From contig JADMIG010000005.1 in the NCBI GenBank assembly GCA_015478725.1, forward strand, positions 62,001-126,000: 64,000 nucleotides of DNA. The letters run 5' to 3'. Position 1 is the first letter of the stretch; the number at the start of each line of letters is the position of its first letter. A program made the translations under genes and the position numbers. The notes beneath the pieces are model-generated. The model saw nothing but the letters and a program-made list of their open reading frames with translations, was not told the DNA's origin and did not search any database. Below are positions 51,867-60,279 of this stretch, piece after piece. This stretch comes from Chloroflexota bacterium (GTDB lineage: Bacteria; Chloroflexota; Limnocylindria; Limnocylindrales; CSP1-4).

Positions 51867-52696
51867 CAGTCGACTCCCTGGCCCGCGGCCGAGCTCGTGG
51901 CGCCATCCCCGTTCGACACCGCGCGGGCAGCGACGCTCTCGCCCGGGACGGCACCGGTCATGAGGCCGACGAGCTGCTCGCGGCCGACCGTCTTCGCGTC
52001 GTAGGTGCCGACGAAGCGGCCGAGCCGGAGAACGGTCACCCGATCCGCCACCTCGAACACGTCGGCGAGGTTGTGGCTGATGAGGACGACGGCATGGCCC
52101 TCCTCGCGGAGCCGCTTGACAAGGTCCAGCACCTCCTTGGTCTGTGCCACGCCAAGAGCCGCGGTGGGCTCGTCGAGGACGACGACCCGGTTCTCCCAGA
52201 GCACGCTCCGGGCGACGGCGACGGACTGGCGCTGGCCGCCGGAGAGCGACGCGATCGGCGTCCGGACGCTCGGGATCTTCACGGACAGGCGGCGGAGGAC
52301 TTCGATGGATCGACGCTCCATCCCGACCTCGTCGAGAAGCCCGGCGGGACCGGCCGGGCGGCCGGCCTCCCGGCCGAGGAAGAGGTTCGCGACGACATCG
52401 AGGTTGTCGCACAGGGCGAGGTCCTGGTAGACGGTCGCGATCCCGAGGGCGGTCGCGTCCTTCGGGCTGTGGATCGCGACCTCGCGGCCGTCGAACCGGA
52501 TCGTTCCGGCGTCGGCCGGGAAGATCCCGGAGATCACCTTGATGAGGGTCGACTTACCGGCCCCATTGTCCCCGACCAGCGCGACCACCTCGCCCTGGAA
52601 GACGTCGAAGCGGACGTCCATCAGGGCCTGGACGGCCCCGAAGGTCTTGCTGATCCCCGACAACTCCAGGAGCGGCGTGCCCGAGACTCCGACCAT
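51866..52696 (-). CDS. Sugar ABC transporter ATP-binding protein, single-domain (FrcA/XylG-like)
   Basis: 276 residues with one ABC domain. Walker A is GDNGAGKST, Q-loop VYQDLALCDNLDVVANLFLG, signature LSGGQRQSVAVARSV, Walker B VVVLDEPTAALGV, followed by VLISHNLADVFEVADR. The RbsA and E. coli XylG proteins carry two such domains; here a single domain presumably works as a homodimer, as in FrcA-type systems. It precedes the permease gene and follows the binding-protein gene by 117 bases containing a hairpin. Confidence 0.92.
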   Translation of the reverse strand: MVGVSGTPLLELSGISKTFGAVQALMDVRFDVFQGEVVALVGDNGAGKSTLIKVISGIFPADAGTIRFDGREVAIHSPKDATALGIATVYQDLALCDNLDVVANLFLGREAGRPAGPAGLLDEVGMERRSIEVLRRLSVKIPSVRTPIASLSGGQRQSVAVARSVLWENRVVVLDEPTAALGVAQTKEVLDLVKRLREEGHAVVLISHNLADVFEVADRVTVLRLGRFVGTYDAKTVGREQLVGLMTGAVPGESVAARAVSNGDGATSSAAGQGVD

Positions 52697-52769
52697 CGTC
52701 TCCTCCGCGGAATCGAAGCGGCGAGGAGCTGGTCGCTCCCCGCCGCGTATCTTGCGCTCGAACGGCGGC

Positions 52770-52797
52770 GGCCGCCCGACCCTGCGGTCAGGCGGCC
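52770..52797 (-). terminator. Hairpin between binding-protein and ATPase genes
   Basis: GGCCGCC, one mismatch, GACC - CTGC loop - GGTC, one mismatch, GGCGGCC. It holds the same relative position (after the binding protein, before the membrane or ATPase genes) as the hairpin at 45833, fitting partial termination or mRNA protection. Confidence 0.6.
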
Positions 52798-52813
52798 GTC
52801 GGGTCGAGGCGCG

Positions 52814-53950
52814 CTACTTGACGCCGGCCGCCGTGCAGGCGGCCTGGAACGCGCTCGTGCAGATCTGCGAAACGGTGTTCGCTCCGTAGAACTGGTCCTT
52901 GACGACCGAGTTCTCGACGGAGGTGGTGCCGTTGCTCCCGTCCACGGTCACGGCGATCGGGGTGAGCAGGATCGATGGGACGTCGATCGTACCGTTGTTC
53001 ACGGTCGAGGTCGACGTCGGGACGGTCCCGCCGAGGAGCTGGCAGGCGAGGTCGGCGGCCTGGGCGGCCTCCGGCTGGATCGCCTTGTAGACGGTCATGT
53101 ACTGCTGGCCGGCGACGATCCGCTGGATCGCGTCGAGCTGGGCGTCCTGGCCCGTCATCGGCTTGGTCTTGGGATCGATGCCTGCAGCCTGCTCGGCCGC
53201 GTAGACGCCGCCCGCGCCGCCGTCGTTGGCGACGTAGACGCCGTCGTAGCCGGCAGCGCCGAACTGGGTGATGGCCGCTTCCATGATGGCCTGGGCCTCT
53301 TCAGGCTTCCAGTTCGCCATGGCGTCTTCCTTGACGATCGTCACCTTGCCGTCGAGGACCTTGTGGGCGCCCTGCTTGAAGAGCGTCGCATTGTTGTCCT
53401 GCGGCGAGCCGTTGATCCAGACGAGCTTGGGGTTCGTCTTGCCGTCGGCGGTGAGCTTGGCGAGGAGGGCCGTTCCCTGGAGTTCGCCAACCTTCTCGTT
53501 GTCGAAGGAGATGTAGTAGTCGGGCTTCGAGTTGGCCGCGGTGATGAGCCGGTCGTAGCTGATGACCTTGATGCCCTTGGCCGCCGCGTCGGTCATGACC
53601 TGACCGAGCGACTTGCCGTCCTGCGCGTCGAGCACGAGGACCTTGGCGCCCTTGGCGATCTCGGCCTCTGCCTGCTGCTGCTGCGTCGGCGCGTCGCCGC
53701 CGGCGTTCTGGTAGTCGAGCGTCGCGTTCGGGCAGACCTTCGCGAACTCGGCCGCGAAGAAGGGCTTGTCCGCCGCTTCGTAGCGAGCGGTCTGCTTCTC
53801 CGGGAGCAGCAGGGCGACGATGCCCGTCGCGCTGCTGCCGCCCGCGGCGCTCGACGCGCTCGGGCTGGGGGTCGCCGCGCTGCTGCATGCCGCCGCCACG
53901 ACGGCTGTGACCGCGATCACCGCGGCCACGCGCTTGAGACTGGATACCAT
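52814..53950 (-). CDS. Xylose-type ABC transporter substrate-binding lipoprotein (XylF-like)
   Basis: 378 residues. Lipobox AAAC (Cys 22), then a type I periplasmic-binding fold with VALLLPEKQTARYEAADKPF, KGAKVLVLDAQDG, DAAAKGIKVISYDRLI, YYISFDNEKVGELQG and AAGYDGVYVANDGGAGGVY, all XylF/ChvE-typical. It delivers a monosaccharide to the adjacent ATPase and permease. ATG 53950 follows GGAGGAC. Confidence 0.93.
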   Translation of the reverse strand: MVSSLKRVAAVIAVTAVVAAACSSAATPSPSASSAAGGSSATGIVALLLPEKQTARYEAADKPFFAAEFAKVCPNATLDYQNAGGDAPTQQQQAEAEIAKGAKVLVLDAQDGKSLGQVMTDAAAKGIKVISYDRLITAANSKPDYYISFDNEKVGELQGTALLAKLTADGKTNPKLVWINGSPQDNNATLFKQGAHKVLDGKVTIVKEDAMANWKPEEAQAIMEAAITQFGAAGYDGVYVANDGGAGGVYAAEQAAGIDPKTKPMTGQDAQLDAIQRIVAGQQYMTVYKAIQPEAAQAADLACQLLGGTVPTSTSTVNNGTIDVPSILLTPIAVTVDGSNGTTSVENSVVKDQFYGANTVSQICTSAFQAACTAAGVK

Positions 53951-54077
53951 GCTCGGGGTCCTCCTCCAACACGTCGGGATCGCTGATGCGAGTCCCGTCC
54001 GTCCGGTCGTCGACCTCGACGACCGTGCCTGTGATCTCCTGGTATCGTGCCACCGATCGCGATCCGGTACCGCCGGC

Positions 54078-55415
54078 TCACGCCGGCACGCCGGCCTTCA
54101 CCTCCTTTCCGACGAGGCGGCCGAGGGTGCCGGCCGGTCCGCTCGGCAGACCGGCGTCGGTGAGCGACGTCGGGTCGTCGAGGATCTGTTCGAAGGCGAG
54201 CTCGGCGGCGCCGTGGAGCGGGGCATCGAGCCCGAGCGCCGTCGGGACGATCTCGACCATCGAGCGAGGGGCCGCCATGGCGAGCTCGTCGAGGATCGCC
54301 TCGATCTGCGCGTCGACGAACGGGTGGATCGCTGCGAACCGCCCGCCGAGAGCGATCCGGCGAGGATTGAAGATATTGACGATGCCGGCCAGGCCGACGC
54401 CGAGCCACCGACCGACGGCTTCGAGAGCGGCGAGCGCTCGGGGGTCGCCACGCCCGGCCGCATCGAGGACGGCATCGAAGCCGGGCCTGCCACCGGCCGC
54501 GCCGAGCGATCCCGCATGGCCGAGGAGGGCGTCCTCGCCGATCTCCGTCTCCCAGCAGCCGCGGGCCCCGCAGTGGCAGGTCCGTCCGTCTGGACGGACC
54601 GAGAGGTGGCCGATCTCACCGGCGAAACCGGAGACGCCGGTGAGCGGCCGACCGTCGGCGATGATCCCGGCGCCCACGCCTACCTCACCCCACAGACAGA
54701 TGAAGTGATCGCAGCCGGCACCGGCGCCTCGCACGTGCTCGGCGAGGGCCGCGAGATCGCCGTCGTTCGCGACGTGGACCGGGACCGCAAGCGGCAACGC
54801 CGTCCGGAGGAGGCGAGCGAAAGGTGCCTCCCGCCAGCCGAGGTTCGGGCCCACCATGACGACCCCGTCGCGTCTCCGGACGACGCCGGCGACGGCCACC
54901 CCCACGGCGACGATGCGTGGCGGCCGGACGGCCCCGGTGGGGTGAGCGTCGTCCGTGGGAGTCCGTGTGAGGCCTCCGAGCAGCGGCGACGAGAGCGCAA
55001 CGAGCGCCTCAACGGTCGCCTCCGGCGAGAGCGGCGTCCGCGAGCGGTCCGTCCGCGTCGTCGCCCGCACGAGTCCGCCGATGCCGATCGTCGCCGCGGC
55101 GAGGGAGTCCGCGAACACCTCGAGCGCGAGGACGGCAGGCCCGTCTGGATTCGGCTCGACGACCGGTGACGGCCGGCCGGGGATGCCGACCGTGCCGGGG
55201 TGCCGTTCCCGGACGAGACCCCGGGCGGCGAGATCGGCGACCAGGGCGCCGACCGTGCTCCGATTCAGGCCCGTGTACGCGGCGAGTCGCGATCGCGAGG
55301 CCGGCCCGCCGACGTGGATGCGCCGGAGAACCTGGCTGAGGTTCCGGCGACGAACGTCGTCCTGCGGGACGCGTTCGGGCCGCCGTTGACCGATGCTCGC
55401 GGACTCGTCACGCAC
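54078..55415 (-). CDS. ROK-family transcriptional regulator (XylR/NagC type)
   Basis: 445 residues from GTG 55415. The helix-turn-helix is LRRIHVGGPASRSRLAAYTG, then LNRSTVGALVADLAARGLV. The sugar-kinase-like ROK domain has VGVAVAGVV, HVANDGDLAALAEH and a zinc-type motif H...C.C...GC in GHLSVRPDGRTCHCGARGCW. It lies upstream of the xylose-type transporter genes (127-base gap) and probably represses them until the sugar binds. The frame runs to 55484 without conserved sequence. Confidence 0.9.
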   Translation of the reverse strand: MRDESASIGQRRPERVPQDDVRRRNLSQVLRRIHVGGPASRSRLAAYTGLNRSTVGALVADLAARGLVRERHPGTVGIPGRPSPVVEPNPDGPAVLALEVFADSLAAATIGIGGLVRATTRTDRSRTPLSPEATVEALVALSSPLLGGLTRTPTDDAHPTGAVRPPRIVAVGVAVAGVVRRRDGVVMVGPNLGWREAPFARLLRTALPLAVPVHVANDGDLAALAEHVRGAGAGCDHFICLWGEVGVGAGIIADGRPLTGVSGFAGEIGHLSVRPDGRTCHCGARGCWETEIGEDALLGHAGSLGAAGGRPGFDAVLDAAGRGDPRALAALEAVGRWLGVGLAGIVNIFNPRRIALGGRFAAIHPFVDAQIEAILDELAMAAPRSMVEIVPTALGLDAPLHGAAELAFEQILDDPTSLTDAGLPSGPAGTLGRLVGKEVKAGVPA

Positions 55416-55460
55416 GATGGCGACACCCTGACAGGAGCGATGAGGCCGTCGCGGCCTAGG

Positions 55461-55499
55461 TTTGACGGACGATGCAACAAACACCGACCGGCTGTCAAC
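55461..55499 (-). promoter_or_regulatory. Candidate promoter and operator of the ROK-transporter operon
   Basis: A consensus -35 TTGACA (minus strand, 55499-55494) lies upstream of an imperfect GTTTG-N13-CAAAC inverted repeat (55461-55483). The -10 is not clear. ROK repressors often bind T/A-edged dyads of this kind next to their own gene. Confidence 0.35.
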
Positions 55500-55547
55500 C
55501 GGAACGCCTCCGCGATGCCGAGGGACAGCGACCCTGGAGGACGCCGT

Positions 55548-56612
55548 TCAGCTGGTGCGGACGCGCCCTCGCGGGACGGACGCTGATCGACGGCCGTCGA
55601 TGACCGTCACGCGGCTCGCGCGGGCGGCATTGTTCCGATAGCCAAGCGGGTCGCGGACGGGCTCGAGCGGCTGACGACGGCCGGCCGCGTCCACGGCCAG
55701 CGCGACGATCACCGCCGGACCCGTGGATCGCGGACGCCACGTGAGTCGCCATTCGCGCCACGCATCTGGCGAGATGGCACGTCCGAGCTGCGCTCGTCGC
55801 CACGTCGCGCCCCCGTCCGTGGTCACCTCCACCCGGCGAACGCCGCCGCCCCCCGACCACGCGTAGCCGCGGATCACGACCGTGCCGCGTGCGACGATCG
55901 CCGCGTCCGCAGGCGCGACCACCACCGCTCGCGGCTCGATCCGTCCGAGCGGTTCGTCGCCGGCGACGTAGCGCTCCACCTGGTAGAAACCGCCGAACGG
56001 CTCGCTGGCTGCGGTGATCCGAGTGAGCCACTTGACCGACGCCATCCCGTACCAGCCGGGGACGATGAGCCGAACAGGCGCGCCGTGCTCCGCGGGCAGC
56101 GGCCTGCCGTTCATCGCCACCGCGACGATCGCGGTCCGGGCGACGCTCGGCGAGAGGGAGCGCTCGAAGGCGATCGTCCGATCGAGGTCGGCTGGCCGAC
56201 CCTCGTCGGCGCCACGGAACCGGATCTCGACGACCCCCGGCCGGACACCGGCCTCGTCGAGCAGTCGGCCGAGTCTCACTCCCGTCCATTCTGCGGTGCC
56301 GACGGCCCCGAGAGCCCATGGCTCTCCCGGCGGCCTCGGGTCGAGGAACGCCCGACCGTTGCCGGCGCACTCGAGGGTGACGATCGCGGTCTCCATCGGA
56401 CGGCTGGTGAGATCGTCGATGGTCAGCGTCAGAGGCCGGCGGACCGCACCGTCGAGCTCGAGCCGGCCGGGATGGTCCGGGCGGGGGAAGTGATCCCGGA
56501 CAAAGTGCCGCTCGATCGGGGTGACGATCCCCACGAGGTCTTCGAGCGGCGTCTCGGCGTTGAATGGTTCGCGGCTCAGGATGCGAAGTTCGTCCCCGAT
56601 CATCGGTGTCAT
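55548..56612 (-). CDS. Sulfite oxidase-family molybdopterin oxidoreductase
   Basis: 354 residues. The cofactor domain has the molybdenum-ligand Cys 82 in VTLECAGNGRAFL, then GTAEWTGVRLGRLL and HGAPVRLIVPGWYG with WLTRI. The C-terminal Mo-co dimerisation domain has IRGYAWSGGGGVRRVEVTTD and WREWRLTW. It resembles SorA-like sulfite dehydrogenases. No signal peptide and no haem domain are present, so location and electron acceptor are open. Its start is 16 bases after the stop of the upstream hypothetical gene. Confidence 0.9.
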   Translation of the reverse strand: MTPMIGDELRILSREPFNAETPLEDLVGIVTPIERHFVRDHFPRPDHPGRLELDGAVRRPLTLTIDDLTSRPMETAIVTLECAGNGRAFLDPRPPGEPWALGAVGTAEWTGVRLGRLLDEAGVRPGVVEIRFRGADEGRPADLDRTIAFERSLSPSVARTAIVAVAMNGRPLPAEHGAPVRLIVPGWYGMASVKWLTRITAASEPFGGFYQVERYVAGDEPLGRIEPRAVVVAPADAAIVARGTVVIRGYAWSGGGGVRRVEVTTDGGATWRRAQLGRAISPDAWREWRLTWRPRSTGPAVIVALAVDAAGRRQPLEPVRDPLGYRNNAARASRVTVIDGRRSASVPRGRVRTS

Positions 56613-56627
56613 GCGCCGCGACCCGGA

Positions 56628-57131
56628 TCAGGCGGGCGCGGCGCCCAGGACTCCCGCAGGAACGTGACCACTCGCGGCGACGGCCGGACGGTCGTAGGGC
56701 TCGAAGGAGAACGCCGCACTGCCGAGGGCCAGCACGACACGATGGAATCCGAGCGTGTACGACTCGTACATCTCGCCGACGATCGCTGCCGCCTCGGCAT
56801 GGGCCCGCCTGCCGGACGCCTCCCGGGCGCAGGCACGACTCTCCCACAGGCAGAACGACAGGCAGTCACCGGTCGCGTTCGCCGGCCCCTTGAAGTAGTG
56901 GACGAAGCCAGCCGATCCGCTCGCCTCGAGATGGGCGAGATCGTCGAGTGCGGTGAGACGGTCCTCGTCCGCTCCCGGCCTGCGCCGCGACCGGAACACG
57001 ACGAGGTACCACTCCCCGGCGACGGACTCATCCGCGATGTCTGACCAGTTGAAGGCGGCATCCACCGGCAGCGTCGCATAGGCGTCCGAGACGGGCTCCA
57101 GGCGGTCGAAGTCGGGTCGGGCGGTGGCCAT
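56628..57131 (-). CDS. Conserved hypothetical protein (167 aa)
   Basis: A compact protein with a conserved-looking core: GEWYLVVFRSRRRPGADEDR, FVHYFKGPA, GDCLSFCLWESRACAREASG and YTLGFHRVVL. The strand-helix pattern is compatible with a ferredoxin-like (dimeric alpha/beta barrel) fold, as in small monooxygenase-like proteins. It resembles uncharacterised homologues in other bacteria, but no activity is known to me. It is probably co-transcribed with the downstream sulfite-oxidase gene. Confidence 0.7.
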   Translation of the reverse strand: MATARPDFDRLEPVSDAYATLPVDAAFNWSDIADESVAGEWYLVVFRSRRRPGADEDRLTALDDLAHLEASGSAGFVHYFKGPANATGDCLSFCLWESRACAREASGRRAHAEAAAIVGEMYESYTLGFHRVVLALGSAAFSFEPYDRPAVAASGHVPAGVLGAAPA

Positions 57132-57215
57132 GGCCCGGGAGCATAGCGCCTCCCGATGAAGATTTCCACCGGTTGGGACCAGTACCTCCGTCCATGCGAG
57201 AAGGATCCATCCGGG

Positions 57216-57992
57216 TCAGCGGGGCTGGTCGGTCGCGAGGGTCGCGATGAGCGACGCCGCCGCCGTCTCGAGGAGCCGGCGACTCCGCGTGCGCCACGCG
57301 AGACCGCACCGTGTCGCCGGCCCGATCACCGCGAGCGATCCGACGATCTCGCCTTCCTGGAATATGGGAACGGCCACCGTCACGGATCCGGGAATGAGCT
57401 CGCCCTCGCTCGTCGCGCCCCCTGCGGCCACGATCTCCGCCAGTCCGTCTCGGAGGACGGCCTCGTCCGGCGTGTCGCGGCTCACCGGGACGAGCCCACC
57501 GCCGAGCACCTCGCCCAGGATCTCGACCGGGGCGAAGGCGAGGAGGACGCGCGACATCGCACCCGCGTAGAGCGGCGTCATGGCGCCCGGATCGAGTGCG
57601 ACCCGGAGCGCCTGCGAGGACTCCACCTGATGGAGGCACACGGCGGAGAGGCCGATGCGGCGCATGACGAGCGCCGTCTCGCCCGTCTCATCGACGATCG
57701 CCCGGAGGACGGGGTCGGCGAGGCGGATGAGCCGCTCGCTGCTCACCTGTGTGCCGCTCCCGATCATGAGCCGGGGGCCGAGCCGGTACTGACCACCGCG
57801 CCGCTCGACGAACCCGAATTCGACGAGGGTCCGCAGGTAGCGATAGACGCTCGAGAGCGGCGTCTCGAGGAGGGTGCCCAGCTCGTCAGCCCGGACCTCG
57901 CCACGGTCGGCGACGGTGAGGAGGAGCCGAAGGCCACGAGCGAACGAGGTGTCCTCGGCCGCTTCCTCGGGCGGGCGATCGCGGGCCGTCAT
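57216..57992 (-). CDS. IclR-family transcriptional regulator
   Basis: 258 residues. An N-terminal winged helix (LGTLLETPLSSVYRYLRTLV then FGFVERRGGQYRLG) and a C-terminal IclR effector domain (TGETALVMRRIG, VCLHQVESSQALRV, AGAMSRVLLAF, GSVTVAVPIF). Its ATG overlaps the stop of the histidase-like gene by 4 bases, so the two are expressed together. That suggests it senses the substrate or product of that protein. Confidence 0.92.
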   Translation of the reverse strand: MTARDRPPEEAAEDTSFARGLRLLLTVADRGEVRADELGTLLETPLSSVYRYLRTLVEFGFVERRGGQYRLGPRLMIGSGTQVSSERLIRLADPVLRAIVDETGETALVMRRIGLSAVCLHQVESSQALRVALDPGAMTPLYAGAMSRVLLAFAPVEILGEVLGGGLVPVSRDTPDEAVLRDGLAEIVAAGGATSEGELIPGSVTVAVPIFQEGEIVGSLAVIGPATRCGLAWRTRSRRLLETAAASLIATLATDQPR

Positions 57993-59431
57993 CGGGCGAG
58001 TCGCTCCGGCGCGAACGCACCGCTCGCGACGATCGCGACGAGCGCCTCGAGGTCCGGCACCGTCCGCTCGGCGGTGAGGTACGGGACGACATCGCGGATC
58101 ACCGCCGCGGCCCGTCCGGTCCCGATCCCGCGCGGGCCGATCGCGCGGAGCTCGGCCGCCTGGGCCGCCACCGCGAGCTCGATCGCGACGACGCGCCGGC
58201 CGAGATCGGCCATCTCGGCGAGCCGCCGCACCGAAAGCGGCGCCATCGTGGTGCGATCCTCGATCCCCTCGGCATGGGCGGTCGAGACAAGGTCGTGGGA
58301 GACGGGCGTCGCGATGGACCGCGCCTCAGCCGCGAGCGCCTGGCTCGCGATCCCGAGGTATGCGAGTCCGGGCTCGGCCCCGTCCGACGTCGCGACGAGG
58401 CCGGTCGGCAGCCCGGACCATGGGGTCTCGAGGAGCTTGACCGTCCGTTCGCTCGAGGAGCTGAGCGCGGAGGCGAGAGCCGTCCGAAGGTGGTCCGTCG
58501 CGAGGACGAGCGGCAGGACCTCGTGGTTCGCGACGGAGATGAGGCGATCCTCGTCCACGACGACGATCGGGTTCCCCTGCGACGCGTTGAGCTCGATCGC
58601 GAGCTGGCCCTCCACGTGGGTGGATACGTCGCGGCACGCTCCGAGGATGTGCGGCAGGTTGCGGAACGTGAGCGGGTCCTGTAGCGATCGCGCCCGCGCG
58701 TCCTCCCAGATGAACGAACCGGCGAGGAGCATCCGAAGGCGGTCGAGCTCGGTCCGCAGGCCGGGATATGGGCGGACCCGGGCGATCGCCGGGTGCAGCA
58801 TCGACGGGTTCGCGGCGAGTGCCTCGAGGCTCATCGCTCCGGCGGTCGTCATCGCGTCGAGCAGATCGAACGCGTCCGTGACCGCGAGTGCGGCCCATCC
58901 GGTGGAGAACGAGTTGCTGCTCACGAGGGCGAGACCCTCCCCGGGGGCGAGTTCGACGTCCGCGAAGAGGTCGATCGCGATGTCGGCCATCTGGGAGAGG
59001 TCCGCCTGGCCCACGGAGCCGAGGATCCGGACGATCGGGGTCCGGCCATCCTCAAGAGCCGCGACGAGTCGCTCCGCGAGCTCTGGCCGAACGCCCACGA
59101 TACCGCTCGCGAACCCGTTCGCGAGCCGCAGGATCGTCGCCCGGACGACGTCCGGTGGCGCCGGCGGCCCCTGTCCCACGAGATGATGCCGGATGATCCG
59201 CCGCGACAGCTCGCCCGCGGATCCAACGTCCACCGCGACCCGTTTGAGAACGCCGACGGCGGTCGTGAGGCCGTAGACCGGATCCTGGCGGGCGAGGGCG
59301 TGGTCCACGACCGTCCGGGCGGCCGCCATACGCTCGACGGCCGCCGGTGCGAGCCGGACCGGCGCCCCGCTTCGCGCGACCCTCACCACGTCCCCGCGGG
59401 TGAGATCGCTCCCGGTCAGGACGACGGTCAC
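57989..59431 (-). CDS. Aromatic amino acid lyase (histidase)-family protein lacking the MIO triad
   Basis: 480 residues aligning end to end with histidine ammonia-lyase: PVYGLTTAVG (Tyr 53 and the VNTGFG position), an N-terminal helical layout, NSFSTGWAALA, QDPLTFRNLPHILGA (the Q-D-x-x-S-x-R-x-x-P block) and LNASQGNPIVV. The MIO-forming Ala-Ser-Gly in GSVGASGDLAPLA is replaced by GSVGQADLSQMA (about 138-149), one residue shorter and without Ser or Gly in the triad. The normal cofactor therefore cannot form, and classical ammonia-lyase chemistry is unlikely. It may be a binding protein or a different lyase/isomerase. Confidence 0.88.
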   Translation of the reverse strand: MTVVLTGSDLTRGDVVRVARSGAPVRLAPAAVERMAAARTVVDHALARQDPVYGLTTAVGVLKRVAVDVGSAGELSRRIIRHHLVGQGPPAPPDVVRATILRLANGFASGIVGVRPELAERLVAALEDGRTPIVRILGSVGQADLSQMADIAIDLFADVELAPGEGLALVSSNSFSTGWAALAVTDAFDLLDAMTTAGAMSLEALAANPSMLHPAIARVRPYPGLRTELDRLRMLLAGSFIWEDARARSLQDPLTFRNLPHILGACRDVSTHVEGQLAIELNASQGNPIVVVDEDRLISVANHEVLPLVLATDHLRTALASALSSSSERTVKLLETPWSGLPTGLVATSDGAEPGLAYLGIASQALAAEARSIATPVSHDLVSTAHAEGIEDRTTMAPLSVRRLAEMADLGRRVVAIELAVAAQAAELRAIGPRGIGTGRAAAVIRDVVPYLTAERTVPDLEALVAIVASGAFAPERLAR

Positions 59432-59567
59432 GGTGAGCTCCGATGATCGCTCATGCTGACGGCCAGCCTAGACGCTCGACGGTGGGTCTGGCCAGCCTGT
59501 CCCCCCGGACCGCAGCGCTTCCGCGGGCGGTGAGCGCGATCCCGAGCGGGTGCGGTACAACGTGACG

Positions 59568-60260
59568 ATGCAGCCCCGGACCGCGGTCCAGCTCGAGGTC
59601 GCCGCTCACCGTGCGTTCGCGTCCGCGCTCGAGTGGCCGGGCTGGTGCCGCAGCGGCCGCGACGAGGCGACCGCCCTCGCCGCCCTCATCGCCGTCGGAC
59701 CGCGCTACCGGACTACCGTCGGCCGCACGGCAGCGGATCTCACGACCTCGGACGACACGAGTCGCTTCGAGATCGTCGAGCGCACCCCAGGCACCGCGAC
59801 GACGGACTTCGGAGCCCCGGGCGTGCCCGCCTCGACCGACGATCGACCGATCGATGCCGCCGAGCTCGATCGACTCAGCGGCCTCCTTCGGGCGTGCTGG
59901 ACGGCGTTCGACGCGGTCGCCGTGCGCCACGCCTCCGCCGTCCTGCGGAGCGGGCCACGCGGCGGCGGACGTGTGCTCGCCACGATCGTCGACCACGTCG
60001 ACGGCGCGGATCGCGCCTACCTCGGGGCGCTCGGCGGGGCGCACCACCTCGCCGACGATGTCGCCGCGGCGACCTCAGCGACCCAGGCCCTCCGAGCGGC
60101 GTTCCTCGCCACGCTCGTCGATCGCGCCAGCCGCGTGCCGCCGCCGCCGAGCCGCCGCAGGAATCCGGTCTGGAGCGTCCGATACGCGATCCGGCGGTCG
60201 GCCTGGCACGCGGTCGACCATGCCTGGGAGATCGAGGACCGGGTGACACCCGCGCCCTGA
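59568..60260 (+). CDS. DinB-like conserved hypothetical protein
   Basis: 230 residues, helical. His-containing blocks IVDHVDGADRAYLGALGG and RRSAWHAVDHAWEIEDRV look like the metal-binding helices of DinB/YfiT-type four-helix proteins, with a variable Thr/Asp-rich segment between. The family includes thiol-dependent transferases, but the activity here is unknown. ATG 59568 was taken; GTG 59550 adds six residues. A TACAAC just before the start would fit a leaderless transcript. Confidence 0.6.
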   Translation: MQPRTAVQLEVAAHRAFASALEWPGWCRSGRDEATALAALIAVGPRYRTTVGRTAADLTTSDDTSRFEIVERTPGTATTDFGAPGVPASTDDRPIDAAELDRLSGLLRACWTAFDAVAVRHASAVLRSGPRGGGRVLATIVDHVDGADRAYLGALGGAHHLADDVAAATSATQALRAAFLATLVDRASRVPPPPSRRRNPVWSVRYAIRRSAWHAVDHAWEIEDRVTPAP

Positions 60261-60279
60261 GCGCGTCCCCTGGGCATGC

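Noticed and set aside
57989-59431. Annotation as functional hutH
   Set aside because: The MIO triad is missing and no other hut genes are nearby, so histidine degradation is not supported.
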